From positions 62,001-126,000 of the forward strand of contig NZ_JABBJN010000007.1 of NCBI RefSeq assembly GCF_012928505.1: 64,000 bases of DNA. Direction: 5' to 3'. Position numbers and translations under genes: made by a program. Of this stretch, positions 55,366 to 63,958 are shown in pieces. The stretch is from Achromobacter sp. Bel (lineage in GTDB: Bacteria > Pseudomonadota > Gammaproteobacteria > Burkholderiales > Burkholderiaceae_B). Under the pieces are notes generated by a model, which saw only the letters and a program-made list of their open reading frames with translations, ran no database searches and had not been told where the DNA came from. How positions within the stretch are numbered: the stretch's first letter is position 1; each line of letters starts with the position of its first letter.

Positions 55366-56253
55366 TCAGGCTTGCGCCGCCTGCGCGCGCAACCACTGCG
55401 CCACCGCCTGGACGGGCGCTGAGGGCGGACGATCGGCGTACATGGCCAGATGATAGGTGTGCCCGTCGATCACGGGCCCGAACGGCTGCACCAGATGGCC
55501 CGCTTCCAGTTCGTCGGCGATCAACGCCAGGCTGACCAATGCGATGCCGTGACCGGCGACGGCCGCTTGAATGGCATGGCCTTCGTCGGAAAAGCGCAGT
55601 TGGCTCGCTTCGGGCGGCTGGGGCCGCTGCGCGACCGTGAACCACCGCTCCCAGGTAGGATTCTCCGGCTGAGGCCGCTTCCAGTCGAAGCGGATCAATG
55701 GCACGCGAGCCAGATCTTCCGCCGACCCGATGCCCAGACGCGGATTGGCCACGGGCGCAAAGCGGTCCGTGAACAAAGGCTCGGCGACCAGGCCGGGATA
55801 CGGTCCCCGGCCATAGCGAATCGCGATGTCGACCGCCGTCGATCGCAGGTCGACGAGGTCGTCGCTTGCCTGCAGCTGCAAGTCGATGCCGGGATGCCGG
55901 CTGCGGAAATCGCTCATGCGCGGCACCAGCCACTTCACGGTAAAGGCGTTCGTCGCCGAGATGCTCACCTGACTGCGCGTCCGCTGTTGCATCAGCCGCG
56001 CCAGCGTCGTCTCGAACGCATCGAACCCGTCGCGCAGCACCGGGTATAGCTGCGTCCCCGCGTCGCTCAGCGACACTTTACGCACTTGACGGTCAAACAG
56101 AACCAGCCCGGTCTGCGCCTCCAGCGCACGGATCTGGTGACTGACGGCGGTCGGCGTCACCGCCAGCTCGTTGGCGGCGGCCTTGAAACTGCCCAGGCGC
56201 GCGGCGGCCTCAAATGCCCGGAGCGCAGAGAGTGGAAGAAATCGGCGTGGCAT
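55366..56253 (-). CDS. LysR-family regulator (GcvA-like)
   Basis: This 295-residue LysR regulator has the GcvA-type N-terminus PRRFLPLSALRAFEAAARLGSF and helix-turn-helix TPTAVSHQIRALEAQTG. The start at 56253 is chosen because this N-terminus matches the subfamily and AGGTG lies about 8 bases upstream, although an ATG at 56271 is also in frame. It is divergent from the RidA/Old Yellow Enzyme unit across the inverted repeat at 56297-56316 and is its likely regulator. Confidence 0.9.
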   Translation of the reverse strand: MPRRFLPLSALRAFEAAARLGSFKAAANELAVTPTAVSHQIRALEAQTGLVLFDRQVRKVSLSDAGTQLYPVLRDGFDAFETTLARLMQQRTRSQVSISATNAFTVKWLVPRMSDFRSRHPGIDLQLQASDDLVDLRSTAVDIAIRYGRGPYPGLVAEPLFTDRFAPVANPRLGIGSAEDLARVPLIRFDWKRPQPENPTWERWFTVAQRPQPPEASQLRFSDEGHAIQAAVAGHGIALVSLALIADELEAGHLVQPFGPVIDGHTYHLAMYADRPPSAPVQAVAQWLRAQAAQA

Positions 56254-56296
56254 GGCGAGGCACCTGCTCATAGATGAGTTATTTTCTTCTTATAGC

Positions 56297-56316
56297 TGAC
56301 AAATGAACCTTTGTCA
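56297..56316. promoter_or_regulatory. Inverted repeat, probable LysR operator for the RidA/OYE unit
   Basis: TGACAAA-N6-TTTGTCA is a perfect 7-bp inverted repeat in the 151-base gap between the LysR gene (44 bases away) and the RidA gene (88 bases away). Position and symmetry fit a LysR binding site. Confidence 0.6.
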
Positions 56317-56404
56317 CAGGCCCCGTGAATTCCTACATTAGCTGCACGGATCGGCGATTTACCGCCAGGTCTTCCAACCAGCCATAAGTGAAGGAATTCG
56401 CACC

Positions 56405-56800
56405 ATGCTAGAACGTGTCATCACCCAGCCCGACCATTACGCGCCCTTCCTGCTCTCGCAGGGCATCCGCTTCGGGGACCTGCTCTTCATTTCCGGCCAA
56501 GCGGGCGCCGACGACGACGGCAAGATCGTCGAAGGCGGCTTTCTTGCCCAAGGCGAACAAGCTTTCTCAAATTTGCGCCGCGCGCTGGAGGCCGGCGGCT
56601 CCAGCCTGAAGGACGTCATCAAGGTCACCATCTTCGTGACGGACATGGGGCATTTCCAGGACGTGGTGACCCTGCGCCGCCGCTTTTTTTCGGCCCCCTA
56701 CCCGGCCGACACGATTGCCGAGATCAAGGCGCTTTACGACCCCGCCGCGATGATCGAAATCGAGGCGATCGCGGCCGTGCGCCAACCGGAGGACCGCTGA
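56405..56800 (+). CDS. Rid-family protein lacking the canonical catalytic arginine
   Basis: The 131-residue Rid (YjgF/YER057c/UK114) protein has the family signature VIKVTIFVTDMGHFQDV and the C-terminal MIEIEAIAAV. Canonical RidA enzymes hydrolyse reactive 2-iminoacids using an Arg (Arg105 in E. coli, in PARS). Here the aligned segment reads PADT, so that residue is Asp and classic deaminase activity is doubtful. It probably belongs to another Rid subgroup. It is followed within one base by an Old Yellow Enzyme gene and precedes it in the same transcript. Confidence 0.85.
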   Translation: MLERVITQPDHYAPFLLSQGIRFGDLLFISGQAGADDDGKIVEGGFLAQGEQAFSNLRRALEAGGSSLKDVIKVTIFVTDMGHFQDVVTLRRRFFSAPYPADTIAEIKALYDPAAMIEIEAIAAVRQPEDR

Positions 56801-56801
56801 G

Positions 56802-57959
56802 ATGAGCACGCAAATTGATCGTCCGGGGGGCGATGCGCAGACCGCGCAGGCCAGATTGTTCGCGCCGCTGCGGCTGGGAACGGAACTTGAGTTGTCCAAC
56901 CGCCTGGCCGTGGCGCCCATGACCCGGGTCAGCGCCACGGCGGATGGACGCGCCACGGCGCTGATGGTGGATTACTACGAAGCCTTCGCGGCGGGCGGCT
57001 TCGGCCTGGTGATTACCGAAGGCATCTACACGGACCAAGCCTTTGCGCAAGGCTACCTGTTCCAGCCCGGCCTGGCCAACGACGCGCAACGCGACGCGTG
57101 GCGGACCGTGGTGGACCGGGTGCATAGGCACGGCGGCCGGATCATCGCGCAACTCATGCATGCGGGCGCGCTGTCGCAAGGCAATCCCCATCGCTTTGCG
57201 ACGAGGGGGCCCTCGGCCGTGCAGCCGGCGGGACAGCAGATGGCTTTCTATCGGGGCGAAGGACCTTACCGGATGCCTGAAGCCATGTCGGCCGATGACA
57301 TCGCCGACACCATCGAAGGCTTTGCGCAAGCGGCGCGCAGGGCCCAAGAAGCCGGCTTCGACGGCGTCGAAATACACGGCGCCAACGGGTATCTGCTGGA
57401 CCAGTTCCTCACGGCCCATACCAACCTGCGCAACGACTGTTACGGCGGCAGCCTGGACAATCGCCTGCGTTTGACGGTGGAGGTCATCCAGGCGGTCCGG
57501 CGGTCGACGTCGGCGCATTTCGTGGTGGGCGTACGCGCCTCGCAAGGCAAGGTCAACGACTTCGCGCACAAGTGGGCGGGTGGCGAGGCCGATGCGGCTC
57601 AGATCTTCGGCACGCTCGGCGCGCAGCCTATCGACTACCTGCACACCACCGAGTTCGAGGCCTGGCGCCCCGCCTTCGGCAAGGCCGGCCCCAGTCTTGC
57701 CGCGCTGGCGCGGCGCCACGCGCCGGTGCCGGTGCTGGCCAACGGGTCGCTGCATGATGCGGGGCAGGCGGACGGGATGATCGCCAGGCAAGAGGCGGAC
57801 TTTGTCTCGCTTGGCCGTGGCGCGCTTACGCATGCCGATTGGCCGGCACGGCTGCGCGCCGGGCAAGCGCATGAATCATTCGACCGGGGGTTGCTGGCGC
57901 CGATCGCTGACCTTGCCAATGCGCTTGGGCACCGCGCCGGGCGGCCGGTGCCGGCCTGA
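56802..57959 (+). CDS. Old Yellow Enzyme family alkene reductase
   Basis: This 385-residue FMN-dependent NAD(P)H oxidoreductase has LFAPLRLGTELELSNRLAVAPMTR at the N-terminus, the QLMHAGALS segment, and the substrate and FMN region DGVEIHGANGYLLDQFLTAH followed by YGGSLDNR. Such enzymes reduce activated C=C bonds of enals, enones or nitro compounds. The His/Asn proton-relay pair reads HGAN. The ATG lies one base after the Rid stop, with GGAGG upstream inside the Rid gene. Confidence 0.9.
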   Translation: MSTQIDRPGGDAQTAQARLFAPLRLGTELELSNRLAVAPMTRVSATADGRATALMVDYYEAFAAGGFGLVITEGIYTDQAFAQGYLFQPGLANDAQRDAWRTVVDRVHRHGGRIIAQLMHAGALSQGNPHRFATRGPSAVQPAGQQMAFYRGEGPYRMPEAMSADDIADTIEGFAQAARRAQEAGFDGVEIHGANGYLLDQFLTAHTNLRNDCYGGSLDNRLRLTVEVIQAVRRSTSAHFVVGVRASQGKVNDFAHKWAGGEADAAQIFGTLGAQPIDYLHTTEFEAWRPAFGKAGPSLAALARRHAPVPVLANGSLHDAGQADGMIARQEADFVSLGRGALTHADWPARLRAGQAHESFDRGLLAPIADLANALGHRAGRPVPA

Positions 57960-58091
57960 CGCGTCATTCCCCACGTGCCCGAAGGCGCCTGCGACGGCAG
58001 GCCGCTTGCGGCGCATGGTGGGGAAAAGGCCCTCGCCGGAGGGCGCCGTTGACGTAAACTCGGTAGCCGGTGCCCCCTCCTCCCGACCGAC

Positions 58092-59045
58092 ATGTTCCAA
58101 CTACGGCAACTGAAAATTTTCGTCGCGGCAGCCGAGACGTTGAGCTTTACGCAAGCCGCCAAACGGGTCCACCTGTCGCAACCCAGCGTTACCGAACAGG
58201 TGCAAGCGCTTGAGCAGAGCGTCGGACACCCGCTGTTCATCCGCCAAAACAACCGCCTGCGGCTGACCGCCGCCGGAGAAAGGTTGGCCAGCCGTGCGCG
58301 CGAGTTGCTCGCGATGGCCGACGATACCCTCCGAGAGGCTCGCGATGACGCCGGCGACCAAGGCGGCACGATCCGTGTCGCCGCACCGCAAACCTTGTGC
58401 ACCTGTCTGCTGCTCCCCCAGCTGCTCCGTTTTGCCGATTCGCATCCTGGAACACAGGTGTCGATCCAGGAAAGAAACTCCTTTGCGACGGCTCAGGCCG
58501 TGCTCGGCGGAACGGCCGACTTCGGCGTGGTGCATGGCTGGCCGGCGAACGACGCCAACCTCCACGCCGACATCCTCGCGCGCGACATGCCGGTCGTCGT
58601 GATGCCCTTGGGCCATCCGCTCAACCAGGCTTCCGGCATCAGGCCCGACGCGCTGGCCGCATTCCCCCTGATCGCCACCATGGAGGGCTGCCGCTATCGC
58701 GAGTATCTGGACGCCCTGGTGCAGGAATCCTCCGTGCGCCCCCGCATCCGCGCCGAAGCCGACAGCGTGCCGGCGTTGATGCGGATGGTGTCCGCGGGCC
58801 TCGGCGTATCGATTCTGCCCAGCATGGCCGTGGACGCCGACGCAACGGGGGCACGCGTCGAATGGCGCCCGTTGTCCACGCTGGGCGACGGTCTTCCCAT
58901 CTGCCTGCTCACGTCGGCAAGAGCGCCCGCCCGACACGTGGCGGCATTTATCGACGTGATTCGCCTTGCCGCCACGCGATCAGACGAGTCGATGCCCGCC
59001 GTCGACATGAAGCACCGTGCCGGTCGTGTAGCCATTGCCAAGTAG
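58092..59045 (+). CDS. LysR-family transcriptional regulator
   Basis: The 317-residue LysR regulator starts MFQLRQLKIFVAAAETLSF, with helix-turn-helix AAKRVHLSQPSVTEQVQALEQ. The C-terminal effector domain contains FGVVHGWP and VSAGLGVSILPSMA. It may act on the upstream Old Yellow Enzyme gene or on the convergent SDR gene, whose 3' end it overlaps by 66 bases on the opposite strand. Confidence 0.9.
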   Translation: MFQLRQLKIFVAAAETLSFTQAAKRVHLSQPSVTEQVQALEQSVGHPLFIRQNNRLRLTAAGERLASRARELLAMADDTLREARDDAGDQGGTIRVAAPQTLCTCLLLPQLLRFADSHPGTQVSIQERNSFATAQAVLGGTADFGVVHGWPANDANLHADILARDMPVVVMPLGHPLNQASGIRPDALAAFPLIATMEGCRYREYLDALVQESSVRPRIRAEADSVPALMRMVSAGLGVSILPSMAVDADATGARVEWRPLSTLGDGLPICLLTSARAPARHVAAFIDVIRLAATRSDESMPAVDMKHRAGRVAIAK

Positions 59046-59714
59046 GAAGACGATGGCATCGGCGATATCGTCGCCGGTACCGATCCTGCCGACCGGAAGC
59101 CGTTCGGCCATCGATGCCAACAGTTGGTCGCTGTCCGAACCGGCCACGTCATTCCAGATCGGCGTGCGTACCCAGCCCGGCGACACGGCATTGATCCGCA
59201 ACGGCGCCAGCTCGACGGCCATGGCGCGCACCGCCCCTTCAAGCGCTGCATTGATCGCCGCCACGGCGACGCCCTTTGGTCTTGGCCGGTAGGCGGCAAT
59301 ACCGGAAGTCAGCGTGATCGAGCCGTGGGCCGGCATCCGCCGCGCGCCATGTTTAGCCAGCAGGATAGGCGCGACGACCTTCGAATGGAGGGCGCGGTCC
59401 AGCGCGTCCAGCTCGAGCTGCGGCAGCAACTCGTATGCGCCGCGGATGTCGGCCGCGGTGCAGACCAGATGATCCACGGCCCCGGCGCGCTCGAATAATT
59501 GCTGCACCGCTTCTTCCCTCGTTACGTCCGCTTGATGCAGATGCAGTTGGCCGAACGGGCGCAGCTGTTCGCTCGCCGCGTCGAGCTTGTCGCGTGACCG
59601 GCCCACGATCAGAACCTCGCACTGCATCCGCATCAACTGCGCGCAAACGGCCAAGCCCATGCCCGAATTGCCGCCAACGACCATGATCCGTTGTCCTGCC
59701 AGACTGTTACCCAT
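58980..59714 (-). CDS. Short-chain dehydrogenase/reductase-like protein without the Tyr-x3-Lys motif
   Basis: The 244-residue Rossmann-fold SDR has the cofactor motif VVGGNSGMGLAV, the helix-4 region and the SDR C-terminal NAVSPGWVRTPIW and GTVLHVDGGH. After the conserved Ser (LTSGIAAY), the residues at the usual +13 Tyr and +17 Lys positions are Ala and Ile in GVAVAAINAAL. The classical catalytic triad is therefore incomplete, as in some divergent SDR subfamilies. The start at 59714 is chosen because AGGAGG lies 6 bases upstream; it directly abuts the in-frame ATG at 59720. The 3' end overlaps the convergent LysR gene by 66 bases. Confidence 0.85.
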   Translation of the reverse strand: MGNSLAGQRIMVVGGNSGMGLAVCAQLMRMQCEVLIVGRSRDKLDAASEQLRPFGQLHLHQADVTREEAVQQLFERAGAVDHLVCTAADIRGAYELLPQLELDALDRALHSKVVAPILLAKHGARRMPAHGSITLTSGIAAYRPRPKGVAVAAINAALEGAVRAMAVELAPLRINAVSPGWVRTPIWNDVAGSDSDQLLASMAERLPVGRIGTGDDIADAIVFLLGNGYTTGTVLHVDGGHRLV

Positions 59715-59936
59715 GCCCATCCTCCTGAAAAACCACGTGGTAGGTGAGCAATGTTGGCGCGGCCCCCTATCGGGCGCCAGCAGGAATGCCTGATAGCCGC
59801 ATCGGTCTTTCCGATGCGGCCTCTGCGATGCGGCGACTTGCGCAAATGCTCGAGGCCATGACGACAGTTCTAGCGGTGCTGGCGGAATTCGCAGTCTGAC
59901 TTGCGCGGTTCAAGCATCTGCCAGCACACGGCCCCG

Positions 59937-60317
59937 CTATTTCGGGTAGGCCGCGGACATCGCTTTGAGTTGCGCGCAGGTCTTTTCCTTGTCCGCCGCG
60001 CTCAGCCCTCCCAGTTGTCCGCGGGCCTTCGTGTATGACTGCGAGAAGGCGGTGTCGAAGTCCGTGGCGGTCATGCCATGGGCGCCCGCCGCGGTCTTTT
60101 GCTGTTGCTTCATCTGTTCGAGCTGCGCGGCCGTATAGGCATTGCAATACTCGGCGGCGGCGTGCATCTGGCCGCTCAACGCAGCCATGTTCGGCATCTG
60201 CCCCGGCGCGGCCTGCTGCGCGAGGGCGGCGCCGCTGCTCAAAGTCAACGCGGCAGCCATCAGGATGGCCTTACGGCTACGGGAAACAACGGCGTGGGCT
60301 TGCTTGAAAATCGGCAA
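59937..60317 (-). CDS. Small secreted hypothetical protein
   Basis: The 126-residue protein has a signal peptide (KAILMAAALTLSSGAALAQ) and a mature helical part rich in Ala, Gln, Lys and Met with two cysteines (EYCNAY and KTCAQL) that could form a disulfide. The start is a TTG at 60317 with GGAG 7 bases upstream; a downstream ATG within the signal peptide is less likely. No family is assigned. Confidence 0.65.
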   Translation of the reverse strand: MPIFKQAHAVVSRSRKAILMAAALTLSSGAALAQQAAPGQMPNMAALSGQMHAAAEYCNAYTAAQLEQMKQQQKTAAGAHGMTATDFDTAFSQSYTKARGQLGGLSAADKEKTCAQLKAMSAAYPK

Positions 60318-60487
60318 TTCAGGTCTCCAATGCGTTAAACGGATCAGGTCTGCGGAAATCAGGTTGCGTGCCGCCCGGCCACGATGGCTACCCGGCGACG
60401 TTGCTGCCGACGCAGCGCAGGCAATATGCCTGATTCGCTGTTAGCCGCTCATGAATCTATGTAACCATAAGCATCGGAAGCCATCCG

Positions 60488-60919
60488 TCATGACGCCAGA
60501 ACCTTCTTCATTGAAGGTGCGGGATGCAGCAGATAGTGCTCTCGCTCGTAGAACGCAACGGCATCCGGCCGCGCGTCAAGAAACACGGCCGTCATTCCGC
60601 GCGCACGCGCATCGCTTTCGGCATATTCCATCAAGGCACGGCCAGCGCCGCTACCCCGCACCGCAGCGTCGACGACAAGGTCATCGACATGCAAATGCGC
60701 CCCACGTGCCAAGGTGTGGACGGGCCGCATGCCCAGCACGCCGATGATCTTGCCGTCCCGAAAGGCTGCCACCAATTCATAGCCCGAATAGGATTGGCGG
60801 CGAACCCGCGCCATGAACTCCCCCTCGTCCAGCGATCGGAGTTGCGCGATGGCGGGGTATGCGTCGCCATCCTGATTGTGCATGAGTCCCGCCGCGGCGT
60901 GCCAATCAAAGGTGATCAA
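60488..60919 (-). CDS. GNAT-family N-acetyltransferase
   Basis: This 143-residue GNAT fold protein has the acetyl-CoA binding region LVVDAAVRGSGAGRALMEYAESDARARG and the C-terminal VAFYEREHYLLH. The substrate is unknown. Its start overlaps the end of the LysR gene by 14 bases, so it is probably translated together with it. Confidence 0.88.
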   Translation of the reverse strand: MITFDWHAAAGLMHNQDGDAYPAIAQLRSLDEGEFMARVRRQSYSGYELVAAFRDGKIIGVLGMRPVHTLARGAHLHVDDLVVDAAVRGSGAGRALMEYAESDARARGMTAVFLDARPDAVAFYEREHYLLHPAPSMKKVLAS

Positions 60920-61799
60920 GTTTCAGCCGGGTCGCCAGATAATCGACGAAAGCGCGCACCTTGGCAGGCGGGAGCCTGTTCTCCTGCCAGAGCGCGTGGA
61001 CGGGCACCGGCTTGGGCTCGAACGCCTCAAGGATGATCTCCACCTGCCCCGTATCCAACAGGTGCCTGATCTGCCACATCGGCGAATAGCCGATGCCAAG
61101 CCCGGCGCTTACCGCGGAATAAATCGCCGCCATCGTATTGGTGCGGAAGGGCCCGCGGACCCCGATATTGCGCGGCTTTCCCGCGATCTGAAACGCCCAT
61201 TGGCCCGGACGCTGATCGACGGTCCTGACGATGCAGGCGTGCTGGCGCAATTCCGAAGGATGCGTGGGGCGGCCATGCTGTTCGAAATAGGACCGCGCGC
61301 CAAATACGACCCTGCGCAGCGCCCCGAGCCGTTTGCCCTGCAAGCCGGAATCGGGCAGGTCGGCAATACGCACGACCAGATCGAGGCCGTCGCCGGAAAG
61401 GTCGACAAAGGCATCCGTCAGTTGCAGATCCACGTCGACCTGCGGATATGCCCGCATGTATTCCGCGATGACCGGTACCAGGTAATCAGGGCCGAACAGG
61501 ATCGGGGCCCCCACGCGCAATGTGCCTGACGGCGCCGTCCGGCGATCGGCGACTTCAAGCCGGGCCTCGCCTATTTCCTGCAACGCCGGCTTTACCCGCC
61601 GAAAAAAAATCTCGCCGGCTTCGCTCAATGAGGAATGCCGCGTGCTGCGGTGGACCAGTTGGACGCCGACCTCCTCTTCCAACGTTGCAAGCGAGCGGCT
61701 GACGGCCTGCAGGGTGCGATCCAGGCGGCGAGCCGCCTGCGTCAGGCTCCCCGCTTCTGCGATATGAATGAAGGCTTCAAGGTCTTCGAGGCGGCTCAT
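60906..61799 (-). CDS. LysR-family transcriptional regulator
   Basis: This 297-residue LysR regulator begins MSRLEDLEAFIHIAEAGSLTQAARRLDRTLQAVSRSLATLE, then a C-terminal effector domain with ISAVSAGLGIGYSP-like segments. It is divergent from the NmrA-like gene (107-base gap) and probably controls it, a common layout for this subgroup. Confidence 0.9.
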   Translation of the reverse strand: MSRLEDLEAFIHIAEAGSLTQAARRLDRTLQAVSRSLATLEEEVGVQLVHRSTRHSSLSEAGEIFFRRVKPALQEIGEARLEVADRRTAPSGTLRVGAPILFGPDYLVPVIAEYMRAYPQVDVDLQLTDAFVDLSGDGLDLVVRIADLPDSGLQGKRLGALRRVVFGARSYFEQHGRPTHPSELRQHACIVRTVDQRPGQWAFQIAGKPRNIGVRGPFRTNTMAAIYSAVSAGLGIGYSPMWQIRHLLDTGQVEIILEAFEPKPVPVHALWQENRLPPAKVRAFVDYLATRLKLDHL

Positions 61800-61906
61800 A
61801 CTTATCTCGCATATCGTGATTCAGCTTCATTTTTTATAGGCATTGTTCCACTAATGCTGAGAATTTACACTGCTTTCACTCATTCACCGGTATCAAGGAG
61901 AGGCCA

Positions 61907-62779
61907 GTGGGAAGCACTCAACCGCTCGTTTTGGTCGTCGGCGCGACAGGCAAATTCGCAGGCCTGGTCGTTCCTGAATTGCGGCAGCGCAACGCTGCGG
62001 TCCGCGCCCTTGTCCGCAACGAGGCAGGCGCGGCTGTCGCCCGCTTGCGGGGCGCGACAGAGATCGCCATGGGAGACCTCCGCGATCGCGACAGCCTTGC
62101 CGAGGCAACGCGGGGCGTGGACGGCGTCTTCCACATCGGCCCCGCGTTTGCTTCCGACGAAGCGGCAATGGGTGTCGCCCTGGTCGACGCAGCGCAGCGA
62201 AGCGGTGTGAAGAAGTTCGTCTTTTCATCGGTCATCCAGCCCACGAACACGCGGCTGGCGAATCACGCCAGCAAGATACCGGTAGAGGATGCCCTTTACG
62301 CATCGCGGCTGGAATACACGATCCTGCATCCTGCGAATTTCATGCAGAACATTGGTTTGGCCTGGCCGTCCATCCGCGACCACTCCTGCTTCGGCGAACC
62401 CTTTCCCAAGGACACAAGGGTCGCCCGTGTGGACTATCGCGATGTAGCGGAAGTTGCCGCCATCGCGCTGACCGAAGACAGGCTGGCCTACGCGGCGCTG
62501 GAGCTGTGCGCCGGCATGTTCAGCCGCATGGACATCGTGGCGGCCTTGTCGGAAGCGTTGGGATACCCGATCGTGGCGACCGAGCCCGGTTTCGACGAAT
62601 GGGCAGCGAATGCCCGCCTGCCCTATCGCGGCGACTCGTTGCTATTGCTGTCAAAAGTGCTCGACCACTACCAGGCGTATGGGCTGGGGGGAAACAGTCT
62701 TGCGTTGAGGGCCGCGCTGGAACGGGAACCGCGCTCGCTGCGCGACTACATCAACGACCTGGCCGCCGACAACAAATGA
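61907..62779 (+). CDS. NmrA-like NAD(P)-binding protein
   Basis: The 290-residue atypical SDR starts at GTG 61907 behind AAGGAGAGG. It has the extended dinucleotide motif LVLVVGATGKFAGLVVPEL and segments typical of NmrA/QOR2-type proteins (GVDGVFHIGPAF, GVKKFVFSSVIQP, SRLEYTILHPANFMQN). Members sense or reduce quinones or bind NAD(P) for regulation. It is coupled by a four-base overlap to a DUF2798 gene. Confidence 0.87.
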   Translation: MGSTQPLVLVVGATGKFAGLVVPELRQRNAAVRALVRNEAGAAVARLRGATEIAMGDLRDRDSLAEATRGVDGVFHIGPAFASDEAAMGVALVDAAQRSGVKKFVFSSVIQPTNTRLANHASKIPVEDALYASRLEYTILHPANFMQNIGLAWPSIRDHSCFGEPFPKDTRVARVDYRDVAEVAAIALTEDRLAYAALELCAGMFSRMDIVAALSEALGYPIVATEPGFDEWAANARLPYRGDSLLLLSKVLDHYQAYGLGGNSLALRAALEREPRSLRDYINDLAADNK

Positions 62780-63009
62780 AGAAATTCCCGCAAGCCTATG
62801 CCCGCTTCCTGATGCCGCTGGTTCTGTCGGTTTTCATGTCGGCCCTCGTTTCAGCGGTGGCCACCGCCACGAGCGTCGGCTGGGGCCCCGATTTTGCCAG
62901 CCGCTGGCCAAGCGCCTGGGGCGCCTCCTGGATCGTGGCGTTTCCAAGCCTCTTGTTCTTGTTGCCCGTCGTGCGCCGGATTGTCGCTTGGATGGTGGTC
63001 CAGCCGTAG
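62776..63009 (+). CDS. DUF2798-type small membrane protein
   Basis: The 77-residue protein has two hydrophobic helices (FLMPLVLSVFMSALVSAVATA and SWIVAFPSLLFLLPVVRRIV) in the arrangement of DUF2798 proteins. The ATG overlaps the preceding stop. Its role is unknown, and its place after an NmrA-like gene suggests a shared stress response. Confidence 0.78.
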   Translation: MKKFPQAYARFLMPLVLSVFMSALVSAVATATSVGWGPDFASRWPSAWGASWIVAFPSLLFLLPVVRRIVAWMVVQP

Positions 63010-63014
63010 CCCCG

Positions 63015-63644
63015 TCAGCCGCCCGGCCAGGCGAGCATTGCGGCGTCGATGATCAGGTTGAGTTTCTCCGCGGATGCGCCGTCGCGGGCCTGAATGGAGA
63101 GCCCTTCAAGCACGGTGGTGTAGAAGGCGGCAAGCTGGTGGACGTCGGCTGAAGCCCGGAGGTCGCCTTCCGCAATGCCCCGCGCCAGGCGATCCCTGAG
63201 CACCGCTTCTCCCTCCGACCGGTTGCCGGCAAGGAACGCACGGACGCTCTCGTTCTCGGGCGCCCCCAGCAGCGATGACAACACGATCATGCAACCGCGC
63301 GGCCCGTCGGCAACGGCATAGGCTCGCGCGTTCGACCGCAACATGGTCTCAACGGCCTCGCGGGCGGTGCTGGCTTCGCTAAGGCTCTCGGACGTCGCCC
63401 GCCCTTCGAGGCGGTCGTAGAGTTCGACTGCCTCCCGAAAAATCTCTTCCTTGCAACCAAAGGTTGAATAGAGGCTGGGCTTGTTGACGCCCATGGCGCC
63501 GACAAGGTCCTGCACCGATGTCCCTTCGTAGCCTTGCGCCCAGAAGGTTCGCATGGCCGCAAGCAACGCCGAGTCTCTGTCAAACGCTCTCGGACGCCCG
63601 ATTTTCACAGCAGGCGCTGATTCTTGTTTCTTGCCAGCATTCAC
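63015..63644 (-). CDS. TetR-family transcriptional regulator
   Basis: The 209-residue TetR regulator has an N-terminal helix-turn-helix (LLAAMRTFWAQGYEGTSVQDLVGAMGVNKPSLYSTFGCKEEIF). It is cotranscribed with the SugE-type gene, whose stop it overlaps by four bases. It may repress this unit or the divergent NmrA-like region, with the ligand unknown. Confidence 0.9.
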   Translation of the reverse strand: MNAGKKQESAPAVKIGRPRAFDRDSALLAAMRTFWAQGYEGTSVQDLVGAMGVNKPSLYSTFGCKEEIFREAVELYDRLEGRATSESLSEASTAREAVETMLRSNARAYAVADGPRGCMIVLSSLLGAPENESVRAFLAGNRSEGEAVLRDRLARGIAEGDLRASADVHQLAAFYTTVLEGLSIQARDGASAEKLNLIIDAAMLAWPGG

Positions 63645-63958
63645 GATTCAATCATCCGTAGACCCGCTACCCCTACCCCGATCAATCCCAGGAACAACAG
63701 CTTGGCCCATGACATGTGTTCGCCCAGCACCAAGGTTCCGAAGACCGCCACGCCAAAGGCGCCGATCCCCACCCAAATGGCATAAGCGGTGCCCACTGGC
63801 AGATCCTTCAAGGCCAGGCCGAGCAGGACAAGGCTTAGCATGGCAACACTGACACCGATCACGCTCGGCCAAAATCTCGTCAATCCGTCTGCCTGTTTAA
63901 GCGCCAGCGCCCAGACGATTTCAAGCACGCCGGCCAGAACCAATAGTCCCCAAGCCAT
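63641..63958 (-). CDS. sugE: SugE/Gdx-type small multidrug resistance protein
   Basis: The 105-residue protein has four transmembrane helices of the small multidrug resistance family. MAWGLLVLAGVLEIVWALALK with Glu13, and LPVGTAYAIWVGIGAFG, match E. coli SugE (Gdx), which exports guanidinium. The start at 63958 has GAGG 6 bases upstream. A guanidine riboswitch would lie upstream, but only 42 bases remain in the window and none can be judged. The gene precedes a TetR regulator with a four-base overlap. Confidence 0.85.
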   Translation of the reverse strand: MAWGLLVLAGVLEIVWALALKQADGLTRFWPSVIGVSVAMLSLVLLGLALKDLPVGTAYAIWVGIGAFGVAVFGTLVLGEHMSWAKLLFLGLIGVGVAGLRMIES

